A stretch of 64,000 bases of DNA, taken from NCBI GenBank assembly GCA_007449985.2, contig VIIQ02000189.1, forward strand, positions 1-64,000, read 5' to 3'. Both the position numbers and the translations under genes were made by a program. This document shows positions 36,901 through 61,978 of this stretch, piece by piece (position 1 is the first letter of the stretch; each line of letters begins with the position of its first letter). This DNA is from Desmodesmus armatus (lineage: Eukaryota > Chlorophyta > Chlorophyceae > Sphaeropleales > Scenedesmaceae). Below the pieces are notes generated by a model, which did not search any database, was not told the DNA's origin, and saw only the letters and a program-made list of their open reading frames with translations.

Positions 36901-38339
36901 TCGCACTGCGGCTGCTGCTGCCGCTGGTAGTGGCTAGCACCGCAGTGCGCACTGCAGCAAAGGCTGGACCAGCTGCTGCAGAAGCCTGTGAGCTCTCAGC
37001 TGCTGCTTCAGCATCCGCTCTGCCCAGCTCGAACAGCATTTGGGGCACAGCCCACTCCAGGAACTCTGCAAAGGCTGGGTTACTGGCAGCCAGGAGTTCT
37101 GTGGGGAGGTGTTGCCGCTGCTGCTGCGACCTGCCTGGTTGCTGCTGCTGCTGTGTTGGTCCCCTGCTGCTGGTGTAAAGGTCTTCGGGTGCTTGGCATG
37201 CTCCAGTCTGCTGCTCTATCTGCGGACAATGGTTCATCACAGTAGACCACATGGCAGGCTTACTGCTTCAGTTCATGCATACTGTTCATTTTGTGTGCGA
37301 TTACTGAGCTCTGGTGGGGGACGTACCTTGCTGAACAAAAAAACAGGAACAGTAAACGAATCAGGGGGTCAATCACCTGCTCTGTCTGCACATCCTGCTC
37401 CCGTATGTCCTGCTCCAGCTGCCTTGTCTGACATGCAGCAGCAGCACGCCCCGCATACACACCCACTCCCTGGCTGTACTGCTGGTACAGGCTGAGGGGG
37501 TGCAGGACAAGCATGTCCAGCTGTGTGCTGGGGCGCAGCTTGACCTGCTGCTGCAGCTGCTTGGAGCGCAGGAGAGATGCGGCTGCCTGCATGCGCTGTG
37601 AGTCATCCAGGGGAGGGAGAGGGGGCTGCAGGAGGATTCGGGTGTCGCTGTTGGGTGTGAAAGCTGTGCCGCTGCTGCTGGGGATGGGGCCTGTGGGTGG
37701 CAGGAGGGCAGGCGAAGTGACAGGAGCGTAGCATGGATTTGAGGCAGGAAGTAACAGGGTGCGAAATGATGAGGGTAAGGGTGTCTGTGGTGATAAAAAT
37801 GCACCCACATATAAGCTGATTGCTCAACTTATGCTGGTGCTTGTGCACAGTTGGTAGCTCTGCAGCAGCAGCACAGCAGAAGCCAGACCACTTCACAGAC
37901 TCATGGGTGATGCTGCTTGACAGACCCTGCAAATCCTCGAACATGAAAAACATTGTATTATGCCTATTGATTCCAAACCTACCTGAGTCTGCTGCAAACA
38001 GGGACCTGCCAAACATAGCTGGGCCAGCAGGCCTGCGGCCCTTGCTGGGCGGGGAACGGAGGGATGTTGACAAGGAAGGCCATATGTGGCCATCCGGGTG
38101 AACTGAAGCACTTGCTGATGGCTGATCGTCATCTTGGTCTGGTTCCTGCTTCTGATTCAGCTGCTGCTGCAGTGCTGGGACCTCCAGCTCACCATCGCTC
38201 TGCAGCAGCAGTGATGATGTGATGTGCTGCTAGGGCTGCAAGCATGAGGCCAGGTGCACATGGCCACGTGCTTATGATGACGTACCTCAAAGTCTTCTTC
38301 ATAAGCGTTCTCAAAGTCGTCCTCGTACTCCTCAGACAT
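33906..38339 (-). CDS. DYNC2I1: WDR60/DYNC2I1-like cytoplasmic dynein-2 intermediate chain (one frame break)
   Basis: Seven exons on the minus strand: 38339-38286, 38199-37983, 37690-37377, 37219-36427, 36132-35587, 35282-34617, 34449-33906. Splice phases agree at every join once one missing base is allowed in exon 6 (34.79-34.88 kb), giving about 1,044 residues, close to human WDR60. Seen: acidic N-terminus MSEEYEDDFENAYEEDFE, the conserved QTRQLEQDIREQDVQTEQ segment, then WD-type motifs (LCVWDL, GICCWDL, LVFAG, RLVVLSAGG, AVTSLAVCP) and LEALQGLV near the end. The family is an intermediate chain of the motor for retrograde intraflagellar transport. Odd: long Ala, Ser and Gln runs between WD blades. 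It is divergent from mnmG, 1.28 kb apart. Confidence 0.82.
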
Positions 38340-39619
38340 CTCTGCTGTATCAGTCTCTTTGCAGGAGGTGCTCTGCTCAACTGCTGCACAATCTCATGCC
38401 TTGCCAGCCATACCAAGTCGTGTTTGATTCAAACACATACATCACAAGCTTGTAAGAAGTGCATCTTGAGTCATGTGCTGACAGCTGCTCCCCAATTTTG
38501 AGCCAAACCACAAGAGTTCCGGGAGCGAGCCCAAACTAGCTTTGTGTACGTCTGTGAGCCTGTGTACATGTATGTGTAAGCGGTGAAAAATGGCTTCAGG
38601 GCACGCTTGCTGATGTTGGCTGCGTTCAGTGTTGGTGGTCTTGGTGTCACACTTGTCCACACAGCACTAGCCAGGAATTTTCGTCCAAGTAGCTGCAGCT
38701 TTGGCGCGACACGCTTCATTTCATCCACCATGCACCTATCAAGCACCTCGCTCAGATGCCACGCCCATCATGGGGCCAGCCATGGACCAGCAGCAGCACC
38801 AGCAGCAGTACCAGCAGCAGCGGCCCCCACATGTGTCAGCCTGCCTCGTCCCTACAGAGGAGCACTGGCAAGCACCAGTCAGAGCTGCAGCCAGCCTCTG
38901 CAGCAGAGCTGGACACGCATGCATGGCGCTATGTGCAAGGTGCGCAACAGAGGCATTGCAGTCGCTGCTGCTAGTCACTTGTTCTTCACAGTTGTGTGTG
39001 TGCACGAGGAGTGGTGATGAGCACGCATGAGAACAACTTGCATGAGTCTGTAACACTGTTTACAACTGTGTTTTGTAATGGTAAGAGGAGGCCAGAACAC
39101 CTTCAGTAATTCATGGGGTCTGTCAAGCTCATGGGGCACCAGCACATGGGGGAGAGGGGCGAGGTTACAGGTGGATACTGTCAGCATTAGCACCAAGCAG
39201 TCTCGGCTTAGCCTCACTACATCGTCCATGTCAGGGCGAACTGCCTGCCAGTGGCAGTAACTACCGAGTGTGGCGCCGTCAGCTCATCAGCAACATGACA
39301 GGAGACAGTTGGCAGGAGCCAATGTCACAAGCACAAGCAGACTTTGCTGCTGGGACTACTAGCTGATACGCCTTTTAGAACTGCCGTAGACTATGCATCG
39401 CCCACACGGGGTGGGGGGGGGGGGGGGTCTGGAGGTGCTGTTGACTGTGCGGCGTGTGAGAAGCAGCTGCCACCTTCTGGTGCATAGCCAGGTGGTTTCA
39501 TTGCAGCATTTGACGTTGCACTGATAGTACTCAGCCATCTTAGCGCAGTTCCCCTCACCTCCCACCCACTGCATCCGCACCCAGGATCACCTTTGCATTG
39601 ATGCTGCCTCGCCTCCCCT
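38340..39619. other. divergent promoter region between dynein chain and mnmG
   Basis: 1.28 kb without a supported gene; open frames on both strands (for example 38583-39017) have no motifs. A 15-base poly-G run lies at 39413-39427, about 190 bases before the mnmG start. Shared regulation cannot be judged. Confidence 0.5.
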
Positions 39620-47089
<7,470 letters not shown>

Positions 47090-48684
47090 CAGTGGGGGTC
47101 TAGTGACGAGGAGGTGCAGGCTGCTGCTGCTGTTGCTGTTGGGCGTGATGGATGTGGCCTGGCTGCGGCGGCTGCAGTTGTTGCATTGTGTGCGGCTGTT
47201 GTTGTCTAAGACGGGTGGTGATGTGCGCAGTTGCCCGAGTGGCTGTGCCCTGTAAGCGACGCACTGGCTTGTACACTGTACACTGGCATGCGCTCTTCCA
47301 CAGGGTGCATGGCAGGCTGCATGCTTGAGCAAACATAAGAACACTCTAGCAACAGCAGCTGCAAAACCTCTAGCTTGCTCGGCATCCACACTCTCTTTGC
47401 TCTCTAGTCCGCAATGGGGACAATCACACCGACTGCCATCACTGCACAGCATGCTGGCCCAAAATGCTTGAGAGTGTTGGTGAGAGGGATGCAGGCAGGC
47501 CGCTGCCAGTATTCAATTCTCAAACCTATTAAAATTTGGGCTCAGCAACTGGATTCACAGCGAACAATATTGTTACAGATCCCTGGTTCTCAGGGACATA
47601 TGTTGAAAACTCAATGTGCATGATGCAGCTGAAACCTTGCTCAGCAAGAAAGGTGTGCAAGCCTACCCAAAGCCCTGCAGGTGGAAAAATGTGGGCTGAA
47701 TGCAGGGCTGCGTGGATGCACCCATCACACTATACAGCAATGAGCCAGGCTTACCTGGCAAATATGAAGAAGAAAAGATGCACAGCGCCATCATGCGCCT
47801 GATCATGAGCTAGCCCAGGGGCGTCCCCCTGACATGTCTATGGGCACCACAAAGCACATGCACCAAGAAAAGCACATCCAGCGATCCCAGCTGGCTCGTC
47901 AGGCAACACTCCATGCTGCCATGTGCGTAGCCTGTGGGGGCAACGCCAAGCTCTGGAAGAGAAATGCGAGATGCCCCATGAAGGAAAAGGGCGACAAGGC
48001 ATGCACATGAAATAAGGACAGCTACATGGACTGTCAGTGCCTGCAACTGGCACTAAAACCGCAGCCTGGTTCATGCAGGCTGTATGCATACCATCTGCAC
48101 AACCTGCTATGTACAAACTACAGCTCAACGCCACGGTATTCTATCATGCAGCGACAAACATATTCACACCTGCAGGGCATGGAAAGCACTCCCAGAGGCT
48201 CCCAGCTGAAGATGGCAACACCCTATTGTATGCTGCGCCCTCAACAAAGCAACTGCTCAACGAAATGCAACCCAAAAAAAGCCAAAACCGCACAAAGAGA
48301 TGAGAGAGAGAGAGAGACAGACCAATACGTTTTGAGGGAGACAGACCCAAAGAGAGAGAGGGAGACAGAGAGAGACATAGTCATGCACACACAAACTCCT
48401 GCAGCCACAAACGAGCTGTAAAATTGCCAACTTGGTTCATGACAGCGACCCATGTACACCTGTATAAGCCAAGGACGGTTGCTTGCAACCCTGCCCTGCA
48501 TTGCATGGCCAAGCTCGGCGACCAGGCACCAGCATGTTGAAACCATCATGCTGTGAATGTCACAGCGGCTGTGCCACCCGCGATTCACTCAAACCTGCCT
48601 TGCGCACTTGATGTGACACACAACACTCACGCCTGCTCCGCCCCGTTCTTCTGGCCGCTGGCTTGTAATATGCCAGCCTCAGGC
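47090..48684. other. intergenic between convergent mnmG and beta-helix gene
   Basis: No supported gene. An imperfect GAGA/AGACAG microsatellite lies at about 48300-48380. Frames such as 48026-48421 run through it and have no motifs. Confidence 0.5.
47251..47255 (+). promoter_or_regulatory. possible TGTAA polyadenylation signal of mnmG
   Basis: First TGTAA after the mnmG stop codon, 162 bases downstream. This is a usual distance in chlorophycean genes. Confidence 0.45.
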
Positions 48685-54594
<5,910 letters not shown>

Positions 54595-55922
54595 GCTGAC
54601 GCTGTTTTGACCCTGCTGATGTCTTAGCTGACTCTTGAGTGGTTTGTACCACGTTGCTGTTGAAACTGCAGGGGTTTAACTCAGTGCTATGCAACTGCAA
54701 GCTTGTGAAATGTTCAGGCTGTACAGTGGACAGTGGATCGAGCCCGACGGTGCAGAAGCTTTGCAGTGAACATCGAGAAACGTTGCTGCCCTCATATAGA
54801 CGCCAGAGCTGGCCTTCATTCAGGTCAGCGACCTGACCTTCGCCTTCGCCTTCCCGGCCCGACCCTCAACCGAAGCGACACCGAGAGGTATCCGAGAAGT
54901 TGAGGAAAGAAATGGCGCCTCTATGGCTTGAAGCAAACCGCTGCAGGACTGCTTGTTCTTGATAGTCACCCACCGCGATCTGTGTGACACCCCACCTCCC
55001 ACACGTCACACGTCACACGTCTGAGCGTGTCAGTAACAGCCATTCAGCCGGCCTCAGACTAGACAGTTTGATTCGCACATGTAGAAGCACAGACGCGATC
55101 GTGGAGAGACGGTAGTGGGGGTTCGCTGGTGCTGCAGCAGCACTGCTGCTGCTGTTCTTCCCGTGAGCCTGTCAGTAAAGCTCTGAGAGCTCTAAGAAGT
55201 GCTCACACAGGGATTTGCATCTTCACTGAAGATGCATCGACGTACGACGCTGCTGCAATTGATTCATGGAGCAGTGGCACCCCCAGTCATCAACTGAGGG
55301 CAGCAGCTGCCTGCAGGGCCATGTCACGCTTGACAAGCCTATGACCACACCTGATTGTCTTCAACTTGCACCCGTGGATGGGGATAACATGTTTGATGCA
55401 GCCAACATCACATGTGGGATGCAAAACACCAGGCAGTGAAATTGACAGACCGTGCAGTGCCAATACAAGTGCTTGTAGTGCAGGACGCCACAAACAAGCA
55501 CCAGACACATTGACTGTCACACGTTTGCCTTCTGATGAGGCAGCTGCCAGCCTCCGCTTGCGCCCGCAAGCCAGCCAGGCAGCCTGTCAAGCCAGCTCCC
55601 CCCCCCCCCCCCTTTCCCCCCGCACAAGAGACCTTGAGCACCCCCCACGCAATGTAGGAGACAGCATTTGGCAACACGTAAGGAAACAACGGACAACTTC
55701 AGCATCCCTGCTCCGCCAAAAGACATCAAACTGATGTTGCAACACCTCCACGGTGGGGGTGACCCACTCCTAGAACCCAAGTGCTGAACCTCACAGGTTG
55801 CTGGGTTGCGGGGTTGAATGCTTCATCCTCTCAGCCAGAGTGCTCAACCAGTAAGCTGAGTTGAATGGTTGGTATCACAGGCATCAGTAGATGAAATCCA
55901 TTCTAGTCTGATCTGAGCCACG
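54595..55922. other. divergent promoter region between beta-helix gene and mS29
   Basis: No supported gene. Contains a 12-base poly-C near 55600 and a possible tRNA-derived SINE fragment at 55.76-55.87 kb. Confidence 0.5.
55765..55870 (-). repeat. possible tRNA-derived SINE head
   Basis: On the minus strand, CTCAGCTTACTGGTTGAGCA and a later AGGTTCAGCACTT resemble internal promoter boxes A and B about 60 bases apart. No clean cloverleaf forms and no flanking duplication was found. Confidence 0.22.
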
Positions 55923-56645
55923 ATGACCAGCCTACTCTCTGTGCTACGCCTCTTCGACGCCAATGGGGCGTCAGCGCTATCGAGACTTTTATCTAATCAG
56001 CAATTGATCAGGTATGGTCGCCTGCAGCGTGCAGCTGCCTCTTTCACGATTTTGGTGGTGATCGATCTACAGCTGCTGTTGTTATATCTTCTGTCCATGC
56101 TCTCAGGGGCTGTGGTCAATGCACATACGGGCTGAAGAACGATGCGCACGTCCCATTTCTGCAGCTGCAGCAGCTGCACACATCGGCAGCGGCTGCAGTT
56201 GCAGCTGCAGCAGCGCAGCAGCAGGCCGCAGCAGCACCAGCTGGTACCTCCAGTAGAGACAGCAGCAGCGGCGGTGCTGCAGCACAGGGCGCGTCTGGTC
56301 AGCTTCAACCAATACAATCGGATGGCACGCTGTCCTCGTAAGTCCAGATCCTGGGGGAGTGTGTGTAGCATTTGTGTGACAGAGTACAGCTGTTGGCTGA
56401 GCAGTCAGCAACTGTATGCCAGCTGTCCATCAGCTTAGGCTAGTGTGCATTACAAACGGTGTTCAATCAAGTGGTCACACTTATACGCTGTGTAGCAGCT
56501 CATCCCACAATGTGTGCTCCTTTGCCCCATGTAGCCCAGTCATGAACGGCTGGCACTATCACAAGCTTTCTACTGACTCCATACGCTTGATGTGATGTGC
56601 TGGTCTGAGTGTTGGAGTAACTACTTTCATCATGCTGCTATCGTC

Positions 56646-56680
<35 letters not shown>

Positions 56681-59600
56681 TGCGCCTTGCAGGCTACTGA
56701 GTGGCCTGGGTTCCCAGCAGCTGGGTGCTTCAGAGATTGGTCTGTACTATGACCTCAACAAGGCTGTGCTGCCTGAAGCTTTCCAGCCATTTCATCAGGT
56801 GGGCAGCAGTAAACAGCAGCAGCAGCAGTGTGTGGCAGCAGTGTGCAGCAGCGTCAGCGGCAGCTGCCTGAGCATATGTCTGAGCACAGAGCATCCCTCC
56901 CCCCTGCTAGCCCAACACCCTAAGACGTGGGCCGCGTCCAGTACACAGCCAGTGTCGCTCCCTCTGCCCGGGACATGCACACACACACACGATCATTCCC
57001 TCCCTGTGCAGCAGCACGGCTGCAGCAACACAACAACCTGCTGGTGTCTCCCGTAGCAAACCCAGTATATAGGAACGCCTTCCACACCCCCCCCCCCCAC
57101 ACACACACACACACTGAACCCTCTTCCTACCACCTCCTTGTGTCTTCCTCCCCCCCTCCCTGTCCCTCCCCCAATGCAGGCCTTCTATTCCCCCCGCCCC
57201 AACCGTCAGCAGCGCAAGGGTGGCTGCAGGGCCCTACAAGCCGAGCTATCTCTCACAAACAGCAGCAGCTTGATGTGGAGGCGTTCCAGTCAGGAGTTGC
57301 GGGATGCACTAGGCAGTGGGTCAGCTCCTGTGGTGCACCTGAGGGGGGCACCTGGCAGTGGCAAGAGCATAGCAGTGGTGCAGATGGTGGAGTGGGCACG
57401 AAGCAACGGATGGTGAGGAGAGGGGGGGTGGGGTGGGGGGTAAGGGAGGGAGGGATGGAGGGAGGGATGGAGGGAGGGATGGAGGGAGGGATGGAGGGAG
57501 GGGGGGACAGCAGCAGCAGCAGCAGCTTGGTGTATGGGCGGGCCAGCCAAGAATTGAGGTATGCCCTGGGCATGCAGCATTGGATGGTGAGGATGTGTGT
57601 GTGGTGGTGGTGGTGGGGGGGGGGGGGGGGATAGGCAGAAGGGGGGAGGGGGGGTGAGAGGCAGAAGGTTGTTATATAGTTTATGCACACTCGCTGCATA
57701 AGTTACGTAACACCCCTCTGTCTGTCACATCCTCCTCCCCCCCTCCTCCCCCACCCGACCCTTGCAGGGTTGCCCTGTACAGCCCCTCTGCTTTAGCCCT
57801 GACCTCTGGTGGCTTTACCCCAATTCGCCCCAGCAGCAGCAGTCCAACAACCTGTCACACAATCATCAGTGTAACGCTTCTCACTCTCACTCTTTTGCTT
57901 CCCCATGACCCTACCTCCTCCCCTAAACAACCTTCCTTGCCGTCAACACTCCCCCCCACTCCCGCGCTCCATATCACGCAACCTCTCACCCCTCTCCTTG
58001 CAGGATTGCTTTGACGAGCGACCTGTTCATCCCCTCTGTCTTTACACTCTCTCGTGGTGGCTTCTTTCTTAGCTCCGGCATCAGCCCCCCCCCCCCCCCC
58101 CCCCCCCCGGCCATAGCAACCTACTGTGCCATCACTCACTCCCCCAACTCCCACCCTGCACCCTACACACCCCCTCACACCTTCCTCTTGCAGGATTGCT
58201 TTGTACGTCCCCTCGGCCTCAGCCCTCACCCGCGGTGGGTTCTTCTACCCCCGTGCCAGCAGCAGCAGCAGCAGCAGCAGCACAACCTACGACACACTCA
58301 TCAGCGCACAGCACATACTGAAAAGCATGGCGGACAACCACGCCGCTCAACTGGCCCAACTGCAGCTGCAGCTAGAAGCATCCCAGCGGCTCGTGGCAAC
58401 ACAGGCAGCACCAGCAGCACCAGCAGCACCAGCAGCAGAAGGAGAGGCAGCAGCAGCAGCAGCAGGCGGTGAGGGAAAGAAGAAAAAGAAGGGGTCAGGT
58501 GCTGCTGCTGATGGTGGTAGCATTGAAGGCAGCTTGATGCAGCTGGTGGCTGCTGGACTGAGCACGGACGATGACGTGAGTGGGCCTGGGGGGGGGGGGG
58601 GATCAGTGTTGTGGGTGGGTGGAGGGTGTGTCGACAGAGGGAGTACTTGGATACATGCAAGCTCACTAAGACTGTCCTACTAGATAGGCAAGCAACAGTG
58701 ACGTTGTGTGTGTGGGGGGGGGGGAGACAGGCAGGGTTTAGAGGAGGCGACAGCAAGTCTAAAAAAAGCCTTGTATGACTGAGCACTGCTTGCACCCTCA
58801 CTGCAACTTGGTAAATGGTTTGCGTCCACATGTGTGCAGAGCACAGTGGTGGGAAGGCTTCTAGCGCTGCGTCTGGAACATTGAGTCCCAACTGCAACGT
58901 TACAAGCCTTGTAACCATCGTGCATGGCACATGTGTGGACTGCAACCAGCACATTACTGCTGCAGAATCTGCTACTAAGAGCCTGTCAAGCAACTGTTAC
59001 TGTTACTGTTATATATGGTTCAGGCCGAGCCTGAACACTCCGTAGGAATGTTCCCTTTGTGTTACAACCCGTAGGGACCACCTGTGTGTTGTCAACAGAC
59101 TTACACATGTACATGCATGCCAGGGATATGAGAGGGTTGTGCATGTTGGTCTTGCAGAGGGATTCCATCCCTGTACACGGCTAACCTGCACAACCCTTTG
59201 CTCACGGCCCCCGCGTACATGCGTTAGTATGTCACTTGATAGACTGGCAAATCTCTTGGTCGGCAGATGCAGATGCTGCCTAGCCTCCTGAAAGCAACCT
59301 CCAGGTTGCTCCGTCAGCTGGCCATTTGCTGATGTTTGCTGTTGACAACTACAACGACCGCCTGTGCTTCAGTCAGAGATCAGGGTTTTTTTTAGCATCA
59401 ACCCTTGTGCGCCACCATCGTGCCTCCCTGCTGTCGACTCCCCTACTGCTCAACCCCCTGTGCTCCTGCATCCCTTATTTGAGGGTGTTCACATGTGTGG
59501 ATTGCAACCAGCACACCACTGCTGCAGCGGCCTATCAAGAAACTGTCAACCCACACATTTGCGGATGTATGCCAGGGACATGAGCAGAGGGTTGTGTATG

Positions 59601-61746
59601 TTTGTCTTGCAGAGGGATGCCATCCCTGTACACGGCTAACCTGCACAACCCTCTGCTCACGGCCCCTGCGTTCATGCGTAAGTGTGTCAGTTGACAGACT
59701 GGCGGTGTTTTCGAAGGCAGATACAGATGCTGCCTAGCCTAATGAACGTGTGTGTTGCCCTGTCGGCTGGAAAATTGCTGATGTTTGCGTTTGAAAAGTA
59801 CAACGACCTCCTGTGCTTCAAGTCAGAGTCACAGTTGTCAGAGCTTAGGGGTTCGCATCAAGCCTCAACCCTAAACCATGTCCGCCACCATTGTGTCTGC
59901 CTGCTGTTGACACCTCTCTGCCCAACCCCCTGTGCTCCTCCATCCCTTGTTGCAATATGTTCTCATGTGTGGATTGCAACCAGCACACCACTGCTGCAGC
60001 GGTCTATCAAGAACCGGTCAAGCCACACACTTACGCATGTACGCGAGGGATGCGAGCATAGGGTTGTGTATGTTGGTTTTGCACAGGGATGCCATCCCTG
60101 TACACGGCTAACCTGCACAACCCTCTGCTCACTGCCCAGGCGCACATGCGTAAGTGTGTGTGTCAGTCGACAGACGGGGCGATCCATGGTGGGCATTTGC
60201 AGATGCTGCCTAGCTTCGTGAACGAGTAGGGTGCCCTGTTGGCCAGCCCAATGCTGCTCTTTGCGCTGTACACCAAGACGTCCTCCTGTGGTTTTGCTGG
60301 GTTGTAGGGTTGGGAGTCAACCGTGTGCCTGCCACCCATCATGTTTGCCGGCAATCGACTTCCCTGCTGCCCAACCCCCTGTGCTTGCCCAGCCAGCGGT
60401 TCAGTGTGACTTACTTGCATCGCGGTGCTGCTGCTGCTGCTGCTGCTGCTGCCTACTGCCCAGGCTGCCCTTGCTGTGGACTGCTGCCTAGCTCTCATCA
60501 AAGAGCTGGCTGCAGTGTCAGAAAACCAGCCGGTGCTGTTGGCAGTTGATGACTACAATGCCCTCTACTGGTCCACTGAGTATGGCAAGACACTGTTCAA
60601 GCAGCCCGAGGAGGGACCTGCTTACTCAGTCAGGAGGGCTATTGGGGTGCAACAACTCAACCTGGTGAGTGGTTTGTGGGGCAGGGGGGTGTCGCACACA
60701 TGTGGAGTTGGGGTTGGGGGGGGGCTTCAAAACCACAGAGCAGCATGTATGGGGTGGTCTGCAGCAGCCCGTCTCAGCGCTGCTGCTTTTTATGCCCCTT
60801 GTATGCCTGCGTTGTGACCACAACCGGCCCAGGCTTTGGGAGGTAGCAATGCCTTTCCAGATTTGTCTGGTGGTGCTGTTTTAGGCACCTAGGTAGACTT
60901 GATGCTTTGGCACAATGACCCTGCTGGAAACGTGTAACATGATGATGACGTGTAACATGATGGGGCTTCAGTTGCCCTATGCTTGTGCTAGTTACACCTG
61001 CCTGTCAACATCAAATCCACACCATACATGACAAGTGTCATATCACCTCCTGCCGCCTCCCTCTTCCCCGCCTCCTCACACAAACACACCACAGGCGCGC
61101 AAGTTTCGCCTGCTTGAGCGCCAGGACCTGGCCTCCTGCCATGTGCTGGTGGCTGACAGCACCCCCTGGTGATGTGATAAATCCAGCACCCAACGTAAAG
61201 ATGCACCCCACCCCCACTGCTACACTTCCCCACAATGTGAATGCCCCCCCCCCCCTTCGCACCGCAGGCCCGCAAGTTCCGCCTGCTTGAGCGCCAGGAC
61301 CTTGGCTCCTGCCGTGTGCTGGTGGCTGACAGTGGCAGCAACAGCGTGGCACCAGGGGTGGAGATGCCTACGGGGCAGGCAGCCATCTACCACATGCCTC
61401 GATTCTCTGAGGTACGTCACGTACCTAGATTTCGGAAACACTCTATCAATGTTTGTGCAAACTTAGTGCAACGTGGGGTGGAGGTGCCGACTGGGCAGGC
61501 AGCCATCTACCACATGCCGCGCTTCTCAGAGGTACGCCAGCACAACCAACAGAAGGATTTTGACAGCTGGCCTGCAGTTCAGCGCTTGTGTTGCCTGGAC
61601 ACACCCATTGTAATGCGCCACAGTTTGTTTCGGGTTGGCCTGGATGTGTTACAACAATCTGCACAGTGTACACATACACGGGTGGCACCCCCATGTCGGT
61701 CATGTTCCCCACAACCACCACGTTACTATCTAACCACTGATCCTGC

Positions 61747-61799
<53 letters not shown>

Positions 61800-61978
61800 C
61801 CAATTGGACACAGGTTGAGACTGCTCATGCTCTGTACTACTACCATGAAAGGGGGCTGACCGGTCTGCCCCCCAGTGCACGCCAGGTGTCAGCCATGCGG
61901 GCGCTCACTAACGGCAGCGGCACTGAGCTCAGAAGGTGGTGCCTGCAGGTCAGCCAGACGGACAATGGCCTGCTGTGA
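55923..61978 (+). CDS. DAP3: mitochondrial ribosomal protein mS29 (DAP3)
   Basis: Eight exons: 55923-56011, 56107-56337, 56693-56798, 57180-57412, 58194-58575, 60464-60664, 61268-61411, 61814-61978. Phases agree throughout with no correction; 516 residues. The start MTSLLSVLRLFDANGASALS is a plausible mitochondrial presequence. An Ala/Gln-rich stretch follows, then QLGASEIGLYYDLN, the Walker A motif GAPGSGKS (198-205), LYVPSASALTRGGFFYP, the Walker B-like PVLLAVDDYNAL (370-381), KFRLLERQDLGSC and a C-terminal HALYYYHERGLTG block. mS29 is the GTP-binding protein of the small mitoribosomal subunit head. Odd: insertion of Ala/Lys-rich sequence around residues 280-325, and extra partial copies of four exons inside introns and beyond the stop. 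Confidence 0.88.
56650..56680 (+). repeat. (CTG)n tract before mS29 exon 3 acceptor
   Basis: About ten CTG units end a dozen bases before the acceptor of the exon at 56693. Similar tracts precede the exons at 60464 (60427-60452) and 61814 (61740-61800). Confidence 0.9.
57768..58255 (+). repeat. three copies of the mS29 exon 5 start with acceptor
   Basis: TTGCAG followed by GGTTGCCCTG or GGATTGCTTTG occurs at 57768, 58004 and 58194. Each reads (after TG from exon 4) as W-[VI]-A-L, then SALALTSGGF, SVFTLSRGGFF and SASALTRGGFFYP. Only the third continues to a GTGAGT donor in the correct phase. A 24-base poly-C (58085-58108) separates copies 2 and 3. Confidence 0.92.
58921..60220 (+). repeat. 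three ~470-bp tandem units with exon relics in an mS29 intron
   Basis: Units at about 58921-59290, 59484-59745 and 59955-60220 share GTGTGGATTGCAACCAGCAC, a CTTGCAG acceptor-like site (lost in the third), CCCTGTACACGGCTAACCTG, a GTAAGT donor-like site (GTTAGT in the first) and GCAGATGCTGCCTAGC. After units 1 and 2 come relics of the next true exon, reading MFAVDNYNDRLCF and MFAFEKYNDLLCF against LLAVDDYNALYW. They sit inside the intron 58576-60463. Confidence 0.85.
61095..61530 (+). repeat. copies of mS29 exon 7 parts
   Basis: A 5' copy at 61095-61170 (KFRLLERQDLASC, ending at a GTGATG donor-like site) precedes the true exon 61268-61411. A 3' copy at about 61469-61531 repeats PTGQAAIYHMPRFSE with a GTACGC donor. 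A 12-base poly-C (61244-61255) lies between the first copy and the true exon. Confidence 0.9.
61740..61800 (+). repeat. (CTG)n/(TTG) tract before mS29 last exon
   Basis: About 60 bases of CTG with two TTG variants, ending 13 bases before the acceptor at 61814. Confidence 0.92.

Noticed and set aside
38583..39017. 144-residue frame between dynein chain and mnmG
   Set aside because: Begins with a hydrophobic stretch but continues as Ala/Gln/Ser by-product; no motif and no consistent splice sites.
57433..57657. Gly/Arg/Asp-rich frame in an mS29 intron
   Set aside because: Translation of a GGGAGGGATGGA minisatellite.
58011..58472. Alternative frames through mS29 exon 5
   Set aside because: The frame with SASALTRGGFFYP is fixed by phase on both sides; the others are shadows.
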